Part shown: one piece after another, positions 1 through 7,945 of the stretch | How positions within the stretch are numbered: the stretch's first letter is position 1 | Layout: every line of letters starts with the position of its first letter | Assembly (NCBI GenBank): GCA_040901495.1 | Contig: JBBDYO010000047.1 | Span: 53,841-117,840 of the forward strand | DNA length: 64,000 bases | Source of the DNA: VRUE01 sp040901495 | GTDB lineage: Bacteria; Actinomycetota; Thermoleophilia; Solirubrobacterales; 70-9 | Direction of reading: 5' to 3' | Notes under the pieces: generated by a model | Told to the model about the DNA's origin: nothing | Databases searched by the model: none | The model's input: the letters and a program-made list of their open reading frames with translations, nothing else | Program-made: the position numbers and the translations under genes

Positions 1-2
1 GG

Positions 3-920
3 GACCTGGCCGAGCGGGCCGGAGTGACCACGTTCGGGACCAGCGCCTCCTACATCGCCGCCTGCATGAAGGCCGGGGTCGAGCCCGGCACCGACCGCGA
101 CCTCAGCAGCTTGGGGGCGATCGGCTCGACCGGCTCCCCCCTCTCCCCGGAGGGCTTCGACTGGATCTACGAGCACCTCGGCGCCGACACCTGGCTCTTC
201 TCGACCAGTGGGGGCACCGACCTCTGCACCGCCTTCGTCGGCGGAGTGGCGCTGCTGCCGGTCTACCGCGGCGAGCTCCAGGGGCGGGCACTCGGCGCCG
301 CGGTCGAGGCCTGGGACGAGGATGGGAACGCGGTCACGGACAAGGTCGGCGAGCTGGTCGTCACCGAGCCGATGCCCTCGATGCCGGTCTTCTTCTGGGG
401 CGACGAGGACGGCAGTCGCTATCGCAGCAGCTACTTTGAGATGTTCCCCGGGGTCTGGCGCCACGGCGACTGGATTGAAGTCACCTCCCGTGGCACGGCG
501 GTGATCTACGGTCGCTCGGACTCGACAATCAACCGCTCCGGCGTGCGAATGGGGACCAGCGAGATCTACCGCGCCGTGCTCGACGTCGACGAGGTGCTCG
601 ACGCATTGGTCGTCGACATCCTCCGTCCCGGCACCGAGGGATGGATGCCGCTCTTCGTGGTCCTGCGCGAGGGCGTCGAGCTCGACGACGAGCTGCGGCG
701 CGAGATCGCCCGCCGCATTCGCACCCAGTGCTCCCCCCGCCACGTGCCCGACGAGGTCTTCACGATCGCCGAGGTGCCGCGCACGCTGAGCGGCAAGGCG
801 CTGGAGGTGCCGGTTAAGCGGATCCTGATGGGCACGCCGCTCGAGAAAGCCGCGAGCCGCGACTCGCTCGCCAACCCCGAGGCACTCGACTGGTTCGTCG
901 AGCTGGCGGAGCGGCTTTAA
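3..920 (+). CDS. acetoacetate-CoA ligase, C-terminal half (cut by window edge)
   Basis: The frame is open from base 3, so the 5' part lies outside the window. About 305 residues remain of an enzyme usually near 650. It is an ANL-superfamily adenylating enzyme that makes acetoacetyl-CoA from acetoacetate, ATP and CoA. Visible motifs are STGSPLSPEGFDWIY, the A5-like SGGTDLC, the A7-A8 region WRHGDWIE...GRSDSTINRSGVRMGTSEIY, and the C-terminal catalytic lysine in RTLSGKALEVPVKR. The GTG at 24 lies inside the open frame and is probably not the true start. It converges on an operon containing HMG-CoA lyase, an acetoacetate producer, so salvage of acetoacetate is a reasonable inference. Another short-chain acyl-CoA synthetase is possible but less likely. 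Confidence 0.88.
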   Translation, partial: DLAERAGVTTFGTSASYIAACMKAGVEPGTDRDLSSLGAIGSTGSPLSPEGFDWIYEHLGADTWLFSTSGGTDLCTAFVGGVALLPVYRGELQGRALGAAVEAWDEDGNAVTDKVGELVVTEPMPSMPVFFWGDEDGSRYRSSYFEMFPGVWRHGDWIEVTSRGTAVIYGRSDSTINRSGVRMGTSEIYRAVLDVDEVLDALVVDILRPGTEGWMPLFVVLREGVELDDELRREIARRIRTQCSPRHVPDEVFTIAEVPRTLSGKALEVPVKRILMGTPLEKAASRDSLANPEALDWFVELAERL

Positions 921-932
921 GCGCTGACGGTG

Positions 933-960
933 CGTTTCCCACACCCCGGTGTGGGAAACG
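933..960. terminator. bidirectional terminator hairpin between convergent genes
   Basis: A perfect inverted repeat has a 12-bp stem CGTTTCCCACAC / GTGTGGGAAACG around a CCCG loop. It sits between the ends of the acetoacetate-CoA ligase (stop 920) and the carboxylase (stop 985). No strong T-tract follows, which is common in high-GC genomes. Confidence 0.75.
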
Positions 961-984
961 AGTCGATCAAAAGCGCCAGTCAGA

Positions 985-2535
985 TCAGGCGGGCGTGACT
1001 GGGTTACGACGCTCGGCGAAGGAGCGGTCCTTGCTCGCGGCAAGCGCGAAGCGGCGGATCAGCTCATCGCGCAGGTCCTCGGGCTGGATCACGGCATCGA
1101 CGACCAGCTCTGAGGCGAGGTGGAGGATGTCGATGTCGGTCGCGTATTCCTCGCGTTTCTTGGCGACGAATGCCTCCCGCTCCCCCCCGTCCTCGAACTT
1201 GGCGATCTGGTTGTAGAAGACAGCGTTGATCGCGGCCTCAGGGCCCATCACCGCGATCGAGGCGCTCGGCAGCGCGATGCAGCAGTCGGGCTCGAAGGCC
1301 GGCCCCGCCATCGCGTAGAGGCCGGCTCCGTAGGCCTTGCGGACGATCACCGAGAGCTTCGGCACCGTCGCTTCCGAGACGGCGCTGATCATCTTCGCGC
1401 CGTGGCGGATGATCCCCTGGCGCTCAACCGCGGTGCCGATCATGAAGCCGGGCACGTCGGCGAGAAAGAGCAGCGGCACGTTGAAGGCGTTGCAGGTCTG
1501 GATGAAGCGCGCCGCCTTGTCGGCGGAATCGACGAACAGCACGCCGCCTTTCTGGCGCGGCTGGTTGGCGACGACCCCGACGACGCGCCCGTCGAGACGG
1601 CCGTAGCCGACGATCAGCTCTTTCGCCCAGCGCTTGTGGACTTCGAGGAATGAGTCGGCGTCGAGCAGCGAGTCGAGCACCTCGCGCATGTCGAAGGGCT
1701 GGTTCTCGTCGGCCGGGAGGATGCCGGCGATCGGCGCCTCGGAGGCGGGCGGGGCCGGCTCCGCGGTGGGCGGCTGCTCGCCCCAGTTGCCCGGCATGAA
1801 GGAGAGGTAGCGCTTGGCGAGGTCGATCGCCTCCTCGTCGGTCTTGGCCAGGAAGTGGCCGCAACCGGAGGTGCCGGTGTGCATCTTCGCCCCGCCCATC
1901 TCCTCCAACGTCACCTTCTCACCGATCACCATCTCGGCCATCCGCGGGGAGCCCAGGTACATCGAGGCGTTGCCCTCGCGCATGATCACGACGTCGCAAA
2001 AAGCCGGGATGTAGGCGCCCCCGGCGGCGCTCGGCCCGAAGAGGAGGCAGATCTGCGGAACCTGGCCGGAGAGCCGCACCTCGTTGTGAAAGATCCGCCC
2101 GGCGCCGCGCCGCCCCGGGAACATCTGGACCTGGTCGGTGATCCGCGCCCCGGCCGAGTCGACCAGGTAGACCATCGGCACCTGAAGCACCAGCGCCCGC
2201 TCCTGGACCCGGAGGATCTTCTCCACCGTCTTCGGCCCCCAGGACCCAGCTTTCACGGTCGGGTCGTTGGCCATCAGGGCGACCGGGCGCCCGTCGATCG
2301 TTGCCAGCCCGGTGACGACGCCGTCGGCGCCGAGCCCCTCCTGGTCCCAGTTGGCGAGCAGTCCCTCCTCCGTGAAGGAGCCGGGGTCGACCAGGCGCTC
2401 GACCCGGTCGCGCACCGGCAGCTTGCCCTGCTCGGCGGTCTTCTCGTGATGGCGCTGCGGTCCCCCACCGAGGGCGGCCTCGAGCGCCTTTGCGAAGTCG
2501 GTCACCGGCGAGAGACTATTTGGCGGCTTGGCCAC
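985..2535 (-). CDS. acyl-CoA carboxylase beta (carboxyltransferase) subunit
   Basis: A 516-residue carboxyltransferase that moves CO2 from carboxybiotin to an acyl-CoA. Both crotonase-like halves are present. The N-terminal half has VDSAGARITDQVQMF and FGPSAAGGAYIPAFCD. The C-terminal half has GRLDGRVVGVVANQPRQKGG, FLADVPGFMIGTAVERQG, RKAYGAGLYAMAGPAFEPD and MGPEAAINAVF. Overlap with the HMG-CoA lyase gene by 20 bases points to a methylcrotonyl-CoA carboxylase beta role (leucine degradation), but propionyl- or acetyl-CoA carboxylase cannot be excluded from sequence alone. No biotinylated alpha subunit is in this window. It is the last gene of a four-gene minus-strand operon that ends at the 933-960 hairpin. 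Confidence 0.9.
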   Translation of the reverse strand: MAKPPNSLSPVTDFAKALEAALGGGPQRHHEKTAEQGKLPVRDRVERLVDPGSFTEEGLLANWDQEGLGADGVVTGLATIDGRPVALMANDPTVKAGSWGPKTVEKILRVQERALVLQVPMVYLVDSAGARITDQVQMFPGRRGAGRIFHNEVRLSGQVPQICLLFGPSAAGGAYIPAFCDVVIMREGNASMYLGSPRMAEMVIGEKVTLEEMGGAKMHTGTSGCGHFLAKTDEEAIDLAKRYLSFMPGNWGEQPPTAEPAPPASEAPIAGILPADENQPFDMREVLDSLLDADSFLEVHKRWAKELIVGYGRLDGRVVGVVANQPRQKGGVLFVDSADKAARFIQTCNAFNVPLLFLADVPGFMIGTAVERQGIIRHGAKMISAVSEATVPKLSVIVRKAYGAGLYAMAGPAFEPDCCIALPSASIAVMGPEAAINAVFYNQIAKFEDGGEREAFVAKKREEYATDIDILHLASELVVDAVIQPEDLRDELIRRFALAASKDRSFAERRNPVTPA

Positions 2536-3448
2536 GGTGCCAGTCCACCGGGCCGGCCGTCAGCACGTGAGCGCCGAGCGGGCGCCCGAGCACCTCCTGA
2601 GCGGCGCGCGAGGCCTCGATCAGCAGCTCCAGGTCAACGCCGGTCTCGACACCCATCTCATGCAGCATCGAGACAACGTCCTCGGTCGAGACGTTCCCGG
2701 TCGCCCCTGGCGGCACCGGGCAGCCGCCCAGCTCGCCGAAACTCGACTCGAATGACTCGACCCCCTCCTCCAGCGCCGCCAGCACATTCGCCAGGCCCTG
2801 GCCGCGGGTGTTGTGGAAGTGAGCCGTCAGCTCGACTCCGGCGAGGCGGTCGCGGGCAGCGGCGAAGAACTCGTGCACCTGGCGCGGGTTCGCCATTCCG
2901 GTCGTGTCGCCGAACCCGACCTCCGCGCAGCCCCCGGCGGTGAGCCGTTCGGCGATCTCGAAGACGCGCTCCGCCGGCACCTCCCCCTCGTAGGGGCAAC
3001 CGAAGGAGACCGAGATCACGCCCTCACAGCGCAGGCGGGCCTCGCGGGCGGTGGCGAGCGTGCGCTCAAGCCCCGCCAGCGACTCCTCGACCGAGCGGTT
3101 GACGTTCATTCGGTTGTGGGTCTCCGAGGCGGAGACGAAGACGTTGATCTCGTCGAAGCGGTCGCGCATCGTGAGCGCCCGCTCCAGCCCCCGCTCGTTG
3201 GGGATCAGCACGGAGAAGGCGACGCCATCGCGGCGCTGTACCCCAGCCAACACCTCCTCGGCATCGGAGAGCTGGGGAATCACATCGGGCCGGACGAAGG
3301 AGGTGACCTCGACCCGCTTCAGCCCCGTCGCCGAGAGCAGGTCGATCAGGCGCACCTTGTCGGCCGTGGAAATAGTCTCCGGCTCGTTCTGAAACCCATC
3401 CCGAGGCCCCACCTCACGAATCTGGACGCTGCTCGGCAACACGGTCAT
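2516..3448 (-). CDS. mvaB: hydroxymethylglutaryl-CoA lyase
   Basis: A 310-residue HMGL-like TIM-barrel enzyme that cleaves HMG-CoA to acetoacetate and acetyl-CoA. The N-terminal VQIREVGPRDGFQNEP carries the conserved Arg and the metal-binding Asp. VTSFVRPDVIPQLSDA, SVSFGCPYEGEV and GFGDTTGMANP follow. The metal-binding HFHNTRG and the cysteine-loop signature GGCPVPPGATGNVSTED are both present. The family more often has GGCPFAPGATGN, so VP for FA is a small variation. The gene starts 10 bases after the thioesterase and overlaps the carboxylase start by 20 bases, indicating translational coupling. Other HMGL-like lyases exist, but the full signature supports this name. Confidence 0.93.
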   Translation of the reverse strand: MTVLPSSVQIREVGPRDGFQNEPETISTADKVRLIDLLSATGLKRVEVTSFVRPDVIPQLSDAEEVLAGVQRRDGVAFSVLIPNERGLERALTMRDRFDEINVFVSASETHNRMNVNRSVEESLAGLERTLATAREARLRCEGVISVSFGCPYEGEVPAERVFEIAERLTAGGCAEVGFGDTTGMANPRQVHEFFAAARDRLAGVELTAHFHNTRGQGLANVLAALEEGVESFESSFGELGGCPVPPGATGNVSTEDVVSMLHEMGVETGVDLELLIEASRAAQEVLGRPLGAHVLTAGPVDWHRGQAAK

Positions 3449-3458
3449 GGACTGGAGA

Positions 3459-3854
3459 CTAGGTGGCTGGGGAGCCGAGCTGCCCGAAGTCGACGAAGCG
3501 GCGCTCGTGGGTGCCGAAGCCGATCGTCCGCTCGCCCTCGACCACCTCGACGTCGAAGCGGAGCTTGCGCCCGTCGACGATCTCGCGCAGGGTCGCGCGC
3601 GCCCGGCAGGTCGCGCCCTCGGCCGCCGCCGCCACGTGCTTGATGCAGACCTCGAAGCCGACCGTGGCCCGACCCTCGGGCAGGTGCTCGTAGGCGAGCG
3701 CCGTGGCGCTCGCCTCCATCATCGAGATCATCCCGGGGGTCGAGAGGACGCTGGCGCCGATCGTGCCGCCGACGCTCGTGACCAGGCGGTCTTCGACCGT
3801 GAACTCATCGCTGCGCTCGATCCCGGGGACGAGCGTGGACTCCCGCTCGGCCAT
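3459..3854 (-). CDS. FlK-like hot-dog thioesterase
   Basis: A 131-residue single hot-dog-fold protein resembling fluoroacetyl-CoA thioesterase FlK. The segment STPGMISMMEAS, then LPEGRATVGFEV, IKHVAAAAEG and FGTHERRFV follow the FlK pattern. Thr39, Glu47 and His73 have the same spacing (8 and 26 residues) as the FlK triad Thr42-Glu50-His76. The ATG start overlaps the stop of the upstream SDR gene by one base (TGATG), which fixes the start and indicates coupling. Family members hydrolyse small acyl-CoAs. The substrate here is unknown, but the operon suggests a branched or short-chain acyl-CoA intermediate rather than fluoroacetyl-CoA. Confidence 0.8.
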   Translation of the reverse strand: MAERESTLVPGIERSDEFTVEDRLVTSVGGTIGASVLSTPGMISMMEASATALAYEHLPEGRATVGFEVCIKHVAAAAEGATCRARATLREIVDGRKLRFDVEVVEGERTIGFGTHERRFVDFGQLGSPAT

Positions 3855-4588
3855 CAGACCATTCCCAGGCCGCCGCTTACGCCGAGGGTCTCCCCCGTCA
3901 CGTAGGTGGCGTCGTCGGAAGCGAGGAAGGCGACCGCGGCAGCCACCTCGTCGGGCTGGCCGAGGCGCTTCATCTGGGTCGTCGCCTTCATCGTCTCGAT
4001 CACCTTCTCGCCGATCTCGCCGAACTCCTTGGCGCCCATCAGCAGCGGCGTCTCGATCGGGCCCGGGGCGATCGAGTTGGCGGTGATCCCGTAGCGGGCG
4101 TTCTCGCGGGCGATCGCCTTCATGAAGGCGATGACCCCGCCCTTCGTCGCCGAGTACACGGCCGAGCCCTTGGAGCCGACCCGGCCGGCCTCCGAGGAGA
4201 TGCTGACGATCCGCCCGTATTTGGCCTCCTGCATGCCCGGCAGCGCCGCGTGGGTGCAGTTGAAGACGCCGCCGAGGTTGATCGCAAGCAGTCGCTGCCA
4301 CTGCTCGGGCTTGGTGTAGGTGAAGAAGCCGAACTCGTCGGTGCCGGCGTTGTTGACGAGGATGTCCAGCGTGCCAGCCGCCTCTACCGCCGCCTGAGCG
4401 GACTCCAGATTGGTGACGTCGAGCTCGATGGCGTGGCCGGAGACCTCCCCCGCAACCCGCTCCGCACCGGCGACATCGATGTCGCCGACCCTGAGCTCGG
4501 CGCCCTCGGCGGCGAGCCGCGCGGCGATCGCCGCGCCGATGCCGCTGGCGCCCCCGGTGACCAGTGCCTTTCGTCCCTCCAGCCTCAC
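3854..4588 (-). CDS. short-chain dehydrogenase/reductase, BadH/FabG-like
   Basis: A 244-residue classical SDR. The Rossmann motif TGGASGIG is near residue 11, NNAG near 79, the catalytic Ser in SISSEAGRVG, and YSATK gives the Tyr-Lys pair. APGPIETPLL follows. An aspartate (GDID) at the end of beta-2 suggests NAD rather than NADP preference. The GRVGSKGSAVYSATKGGVIAF stretch is reminiscent of hydroxyacyl-CoA dehydrogenases such as BadH. It is first in the operon with the FlK-like thioesterase, HMG-CoA lyase and carboxylase, so oxidation of a 3-hydroxyacyl-CoA is likely. Exact substrate unknown. It diverges from npdG with only 29 bases between them. Confidence 0.85.
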   Translation of the reverse strand: MRLEGRKALVTGGASGIGAAIAARLAAEGAELRVGDIDVAGAERVAGEVSGHAIELDVTNLESAQAAVEAAGTLDILVNNAGTDEFGFFTYTKPEQWQRLLAINLGGVFNCTHAALPGMQEAKYGRIVSISSEAGRVGSKGSAVYSATKGGVIAFMKAIARENARYGITANSIAPGPIETPLLMGAKEFGEIGEKVIETMKATTQMKRLGQPDEVAAAVAFLASDDATYVTGETLGVSGGLGMV

Positions 4589-4617
4589 AGGCCGCGGAGC
4601 ATAGACTGGCGCGGTCC

Positions 4618-5304
4618 ATGAGCGAACCGATCCCGATCATCGGCGGCACCGGGGCCCTTGGCGCGGGCTTGGCACTGCGCTGGGCGAAGGCCGGAGTGCC
4701 GATCGTCCTCGGCTCGCGCTCGACCGAGCGGGCCGAGGAAGCGGCGGCGAAGGTCCGCGAGGCGGTCCCCGGCGCCGAGGTCGAGGGCCTGCTCAACGAG
4801 GAGGCGGCAAAGCGCGGTGAGATCGCCTTCCTCACCGTCCCCTTCCGCGCCCAGTCGGAGAACCTCAACAACCTGCGCGAGGCGCTGCAGCCAGGGCAGA
4901 TCCTGGTCGACTGCACCGTGCCCCTCGCCGCCGCCGTAAGCGGCAAAGCGACTCGCTCGCTCGGCGTCTGGCAAGGCTCGGCGGCGCAGCAGGCTCAGGA
5001 GATGGTCCCCGAGGGGGTGACGGTGGTCGCCGCCCTGCACACGGTCGGCGCCCCGACCCTCGCCGAGGCCGACGCGGAGCTGGACGAGGACGTGCTCGTC
5101 TGTGGCGATCGCAAGGTCGACAAGGCGCGGGTGGCGCGGCTGATCGAGCTGATCCCCGGCCTGCGCCCGGTCAACGCCGGGGCGTTGGAGATGGCGCGGA
5201 TCGTCGAGCAGCTGACCCCGATGCTGATCTCGGTCAACAGTCGTTACAAGGCCCATGCCGGGATCAGGATCACGGGCCTCCCCGACGCCGACCACTGGGC
5301 GTGA
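4618..5304 (+). CDS. npdG: NADPH:F420 oxidoreductase
   Basis: A 228-residue protein of the F420-dependent NADP reductase (Fno/NpdG) family, which passes hydride between F420H2 and NADP. The N-terminal dinucleotide motif is PIIGGTGALGAGLALRWAKAG, followed by the NADP-type LGSRSTERAEEAA. LTVPFRAQSENL, LVDCTVPL and the C-terminal LEMARIVEQLTPMLISVN region are typical of the family. I chose ATG 4618 because the family begins right at the nucleotide-binding strand; upstream in-frame codons would lie in the divergent SDR gene. It is followed after 10 bases by cofD, so cofactor use and cofactor synthesis are in one operon. Confidence 0.9.
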   Translation: MSEPIPIIGGTGALGAGLALRWAKAGVPIVLGSRSTERAEEAAAKVREAVPGAEVEGLLNEEAAKRGEIAFLTVPFRAQSENLNNLREALQPGQILVDCTVPLAAAVSGKATRSLGVWQGSAAQQAQEMVPEGVTVVAALHTVGAPTLAEADAELDEDVLVCGDRKVDKARVARLIELIPGLRPVNAGALEMARIVEQLTPMLISVNSRYKAHAGIRITGLPDADHWA

Positions 5305-5314
5305 GGGAAGCGCG

Positions 5315-6241
5315 ATGAAGGTCGCCCTGCTCGCGGGGGGCACCGGCGGCGCCAAGCTCGCCGCCGGCATGCAGGAGGAGATCGGCGCCGACCTCTCGGT
5401 AATCGCCAACACCGGCGACGACATCGAGATCCTCGGTGTCCACGTCTCCCCCGACCCAGACCTCGTCGCCTACTGGCTTTCCGGCGAAATCGACGAGCAA
5501 CGTGGCTGGGGAATCCGCGACGACACCTTCACCGTCTTCGAGCGGCTCACCAAGATCGGTGCCCCGAGTTGGTTCAGCCTCTCCGACCGCGACCTCGCTG
5601 CCTGCCTCTACCGTCGTCAATTCCTCGAGGAGGGCGGCAGGCTGACCGACGCACAGGCGCAGATCGCCCGCGCGCTTGGCGTTGCCGCCCAGGTGCTGCC
5701 GATGTGCGAGGCGCCGGTCCGCACCCAGGTGATGACCGCGGCCGGGCACCGCGCCCTGCAGGAGTACCTAATCCTCGACCGGGGAGAGCTAGAGGTGACC
5801 GGAGTCGAGCTGGAGGGCATCGAGAAGGCCGAGCCGACCCTCGAGGTCGCCACCGCGCTGCGCCAGGCGGACGCGATCGTGATCGGCCCCTCGAACCCGG
5901 TGATCAGCATCGGGCCGATCCTCGCCGTGCCCGGGATGCGAGAGGCGATCGCCTCCTCGGGCGCGCCCGTGGTCGCCGTCAGCCCGTTCGTCGCCGGTGA
6001 GGTCGTTAAGGGACCGACCGAGCGCTTCATGGCGGCGGTCGGTCGCCCCTCCACCGCCGCTGGGGTCGCCTCCCTCTACACGGGGTTGATCGACGCGATG
6101 GTCGTCGACGACGGCGACCCCGACCCCCCTCCCGAGGAGATCCCGACCCTGGCGGCTCCGATCCTGATGGAGGGCGCGGCCGGCCGGGCACGGGTGGCGC
6201 GCACGGTGCTCGACTACGTGGCCGAGCTGCCGCGCCGCTAG
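5315..6241 (+). CDS. cofD: 2-phospho-L-lactate (or PEP) transferase, F420 biosynthesis
   Basis: A 308-residue CofD/FbiA. It transfers the phospholactyl or phosphoenolpyruvyl group from the guanylylated precursor onto Fo, giving F420-0 or dehydro-F420-0. LLAGGTGGAKLAAGM is at the N-terminus, then ANTGDDIEILGVHVSPDPD, the GWGIRDDTF segment, and IGPSNPVISIGPIL with SPFVAGEVVKGP in the C-terminal half. All are family signatures. The ATG at 5315 is 10 bases after npdG, and cofC follows after 14 bases. Whether the physiological donor is phospholactate or phosphoenolpyruvate cannot be read from the sequence. Confidence 0.95.
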   Translation: MKVALLAGGTGGAKLAAGMQEEIGADLSVIANTGDDIEILGVHVSPDPDLVAYWLSGEIDEQRGWGIRDDTFTVFERLTKIGAPSWFSLSDRDLAACLYRRQFLEEGGRLTDAQAQIARALGVAAQVLPMCEAPVRTQVMTAAGHRALQEYLILDRGELEVTGVELEGIEKAEPTLEVATALRQADAIVIGPSNPVISIGPILAVPGMREAIASSGAPVVAVSPFVAGEVVKGPTERFMAAVGRPSTAAGVASLYTGLIDAMVVDDGDPDPPPEEIPTLAAPILMEGAAGRARVARTVLDYVAELPRR

Positions 6242-6255
6242 CCTCGCCTAGAGCC

Positions 6256-6897
6256 GTGAAAGCGACCGCCATCCTTCCCGTGAAGCGCTTCGCCGAGGCG
6301 AAGCAGCGCCTCGCGATGGGAGTTGACGACGAGCGCCGCGTGGCGCTGGCGGCGGCGATGATGGAAGACGTGCTGGAGGCGATCGGCGAAGCCCGCTCGA
6401 TCGAGCACACGATCGTCGTCAGCGGCGACCCGCTGGCACAGGAAATCGCCCACTCCGCGCACGCGAAGGTGGTCCCGGACCCCGCGGACGAGGGGCACAT
6501 CGAGGCGGCGCTGGGGGGCATCGCCACAGCCGAGGTGGACGGCGCCGCCTGCGTAGTCCTCCTCCCCGGCGACTGCCCGCTGCTCGACCCGCGCGAGCTG
6601 GACCGGCTGCTGACAGGCGTCCCCGAGCGCTACGTCGCGGTGGTCCCCGACCGACACGGCACCGGCACCAACGCATTAGTGCTGTCGCCACCCCGCGCGA
6701 TCCAACCCGCCTTCGGTGAGGGAAGCTGCGACCGCCACGTCGCCGCGGCGCGCGAGGCGGGCATCCCCTTCGCCGTCGAGGAGATGAACTCGCTCGCGCT
6801 CGACCTCGACACCCCGGCCGACCTCGTCGCGCTCACCCGCCAGCTGGAGGCCCGAGCCGGCCGGGGGAAGCGCACCGCCAAGGTGCTGGGGCTGTGA
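6256..6897 (+). CDS. cofC: 2-phospho-L-lactate/PEP guanylyltransferase, F420 biosynthesis
   Basis: A 213-residue CofC/FbiD. It activates 2-phospholactate (or PEP) with GTP for CofD. The NTP-transferase signature AILPVKRFAEAKQRL is at the N-terminus. The metal-binding LLPGDCPLLDPREL lies near residue 100, GTGTNALVLSPP near 137, and DLDTPADL near the C-terminus. The start is a GTG, 14 bases after the cofD stop. It is a separate gene and is not fused to CofE. Confidence 0.93.
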   Translation: MKATAILPVKRFAEAKQRLAMGVDDERRVALAAAMMEDVLEAIGEARSIEHTIVVSGDPLAQEIAHSAHAKVVPDPADEGHIEAALGGIATAEVDGAACVVLLPGDCPLLDPRELDRLLTGVPERYVAVVPDRHGTGTNALVLSPPRAIQPAFGEGSCDRHVAAAREAGIPFAVEEMNSLALDLDTPADLVALTRQLEARAGRGKRTAKVLGL

Positions 6898-6907
6898 GCC
6901 AGGCGCG

Positions 6908-7663
6908 ATGAGCGAGCCTGGGGAGCTGCGCGTCATCCCGGTCACCGGGCTGCCCGAGTTCAGCCCCGGGATGCAGGTCGGCGAGCAGGTAGCGACTCAC
7001 GCCGAGCTCCTCGACGGCGACGTCGTCGTCTGCTCCCAGAAGATCGTCTCTAAGGCCGAGGGGCGCATCCGCCACCTCTCCTCGGCGATCCCAGGCAGCG
7101 AGGCTCGTCGCCTCGCCGCGCTGCTCGGCAAGGAGCCGGCGCTGGTCGAGCTGATCCTTGCCGAAAGCCGCGAGGTCCTGCGGGCGGAGCGCGATGTGTT
7201 GATCACCGAAACGCACCACGGCTTTGTCTGCGCAAACGCCGGCATCGACAGCTCCAACCTGCCCGAGCCCGACACGGTCGCACTGCTGCCCGAGGACCCC
7301 GACGCCTCGGCGCGGCGAATCCGGGCCGAGATCGCTGCCACGACCGGGAAGACCGTCGCCGCAATCGTCTCCGACAGCTTCGGGCGGGCCTGGCGCCTCG
7401 GCCAGGCCGAGGTGGCGATCGGCTGCGCCGGGCTTGAGCCACTCGACGACTGGCGCGGTCGTCGCGATGCCGGCGGCCGCGAGCTGGAGGCGACGCTGAT
7501 CGCGATCGCCGACGAGGCCGCTGCAGCCGCCGACCTGGTCCGCGACAAGGCGAGTGGGATACCCGCCGCTGTTATCCGCGGCCTGGAGCGATTCGTCACC
7601 GGCGAGGACGGCCCCGGTGCCGCCGCCCTGCGCCGCCCCCCCGACGAAGACCTCTTCCGTTAG
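6908..7663 (+). CDS. cofE: coenzyme F420-0:L-glutamate ligase, single-domain
   Basis: A 251-residue CofE that adds glutamates to F420-0 using GTP. Signatures are VVCSQKIVSKAEGR, ESREVLRAERDVLI, THHGFVCANAGIDSSN, SDSFGRAWRLGQAEVAIGCAGL and GGRELEATL. It is as long as archaeal CofE. It lacks the roughly 200-residue C-terminal flavin domain present in mycobacterial FbiB, which reduces dehydro-F420. It begins 10 bases after cofC and ends 5 bases before the end of the convergent csbD-like gene. A reductase encoded elsewhere, or use of phospholactate, would account for the missing domain. Confidence 0.93.
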   Translation: MSEPGELRVIPVTGLPEFSPGMQVGEQVATHAELLDGDVVVCSQKIVSKAEGRIRHLSSAIPGSEARRLAALLGKEPALVELILAESREVLRAERDVLITETHHGFVCANAGIDSSNLPEPDTVALLPEDPDASARRIRAEIAATTGKTVAAIVSDSFGRAWRLGQAEVAIGCAGLEPLDDWRGRRDAGGRELEATLIAIADEAAAAADLVRDKASGIPAAVIRGLERFVTGEDGPGAAALRRPPDEDLFR

Positions 7664-7668
7664 GCCCG

Positions 7669-7857
7669 CTAGTCGTCCTTGTCGCGCCTCAGCGCGTCCT
7701 TGACCCGGTCGGCGGCTCCCTCGACGCCCTCGCGTACCTTGCCCACCGCCTGGTCGACCTTGCCCTCCTGCTTGAGGTCCTTGTCGCCGGTCAGATCGCC
7801 CGCGGCCTCCTTCACTCGGCCTTTGGCGTCGTCGGTGTTCTTGATCTCATCGGTCAT
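7669..7857 (-). CDS. CsbD-family small stress-response protein
   Basis: A 62-residue, highly charged protein with the CsbD pattern: KGRVKEAAGDLTGDKDLKQEGKVDQAVGKVREGV. These proteins are often under general-stress sigma factors; their molecular role is poorly known. Upstream on its strand lie GTGTC and, about 14 bases later, GGGTAG. This loosely resembles a sigma-B-type promoter, but the match is weak. The gene sits tail-to-tail with cofE and is probably not part of the F420 pathway. Confidence 0.85.
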   Translation of the reverse strand: MTDEIKNTDDAKGRVKEAAGDLTGDKDLKQEGKVDQAVGKVREGVEGAADRVKDALRRDKDD

Positions 7858-7945
7858 GGCTTCCTTTCGTCGCTATCTCGGGATAGCTACCCACGCCAGC
7901 GGGTCTGACACCGAACGCGCAGACCAGCGCCAGTGAAGACGAGGG

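Noticed and set aside
1855..2943. Long plus-strand open frame opposite the carboxylase and HMG-CoA lyase genes
   Set aside because: It is the mirror of two well-conserved genes, rich in Arg/His/Pro/Gly, and has no family motif.
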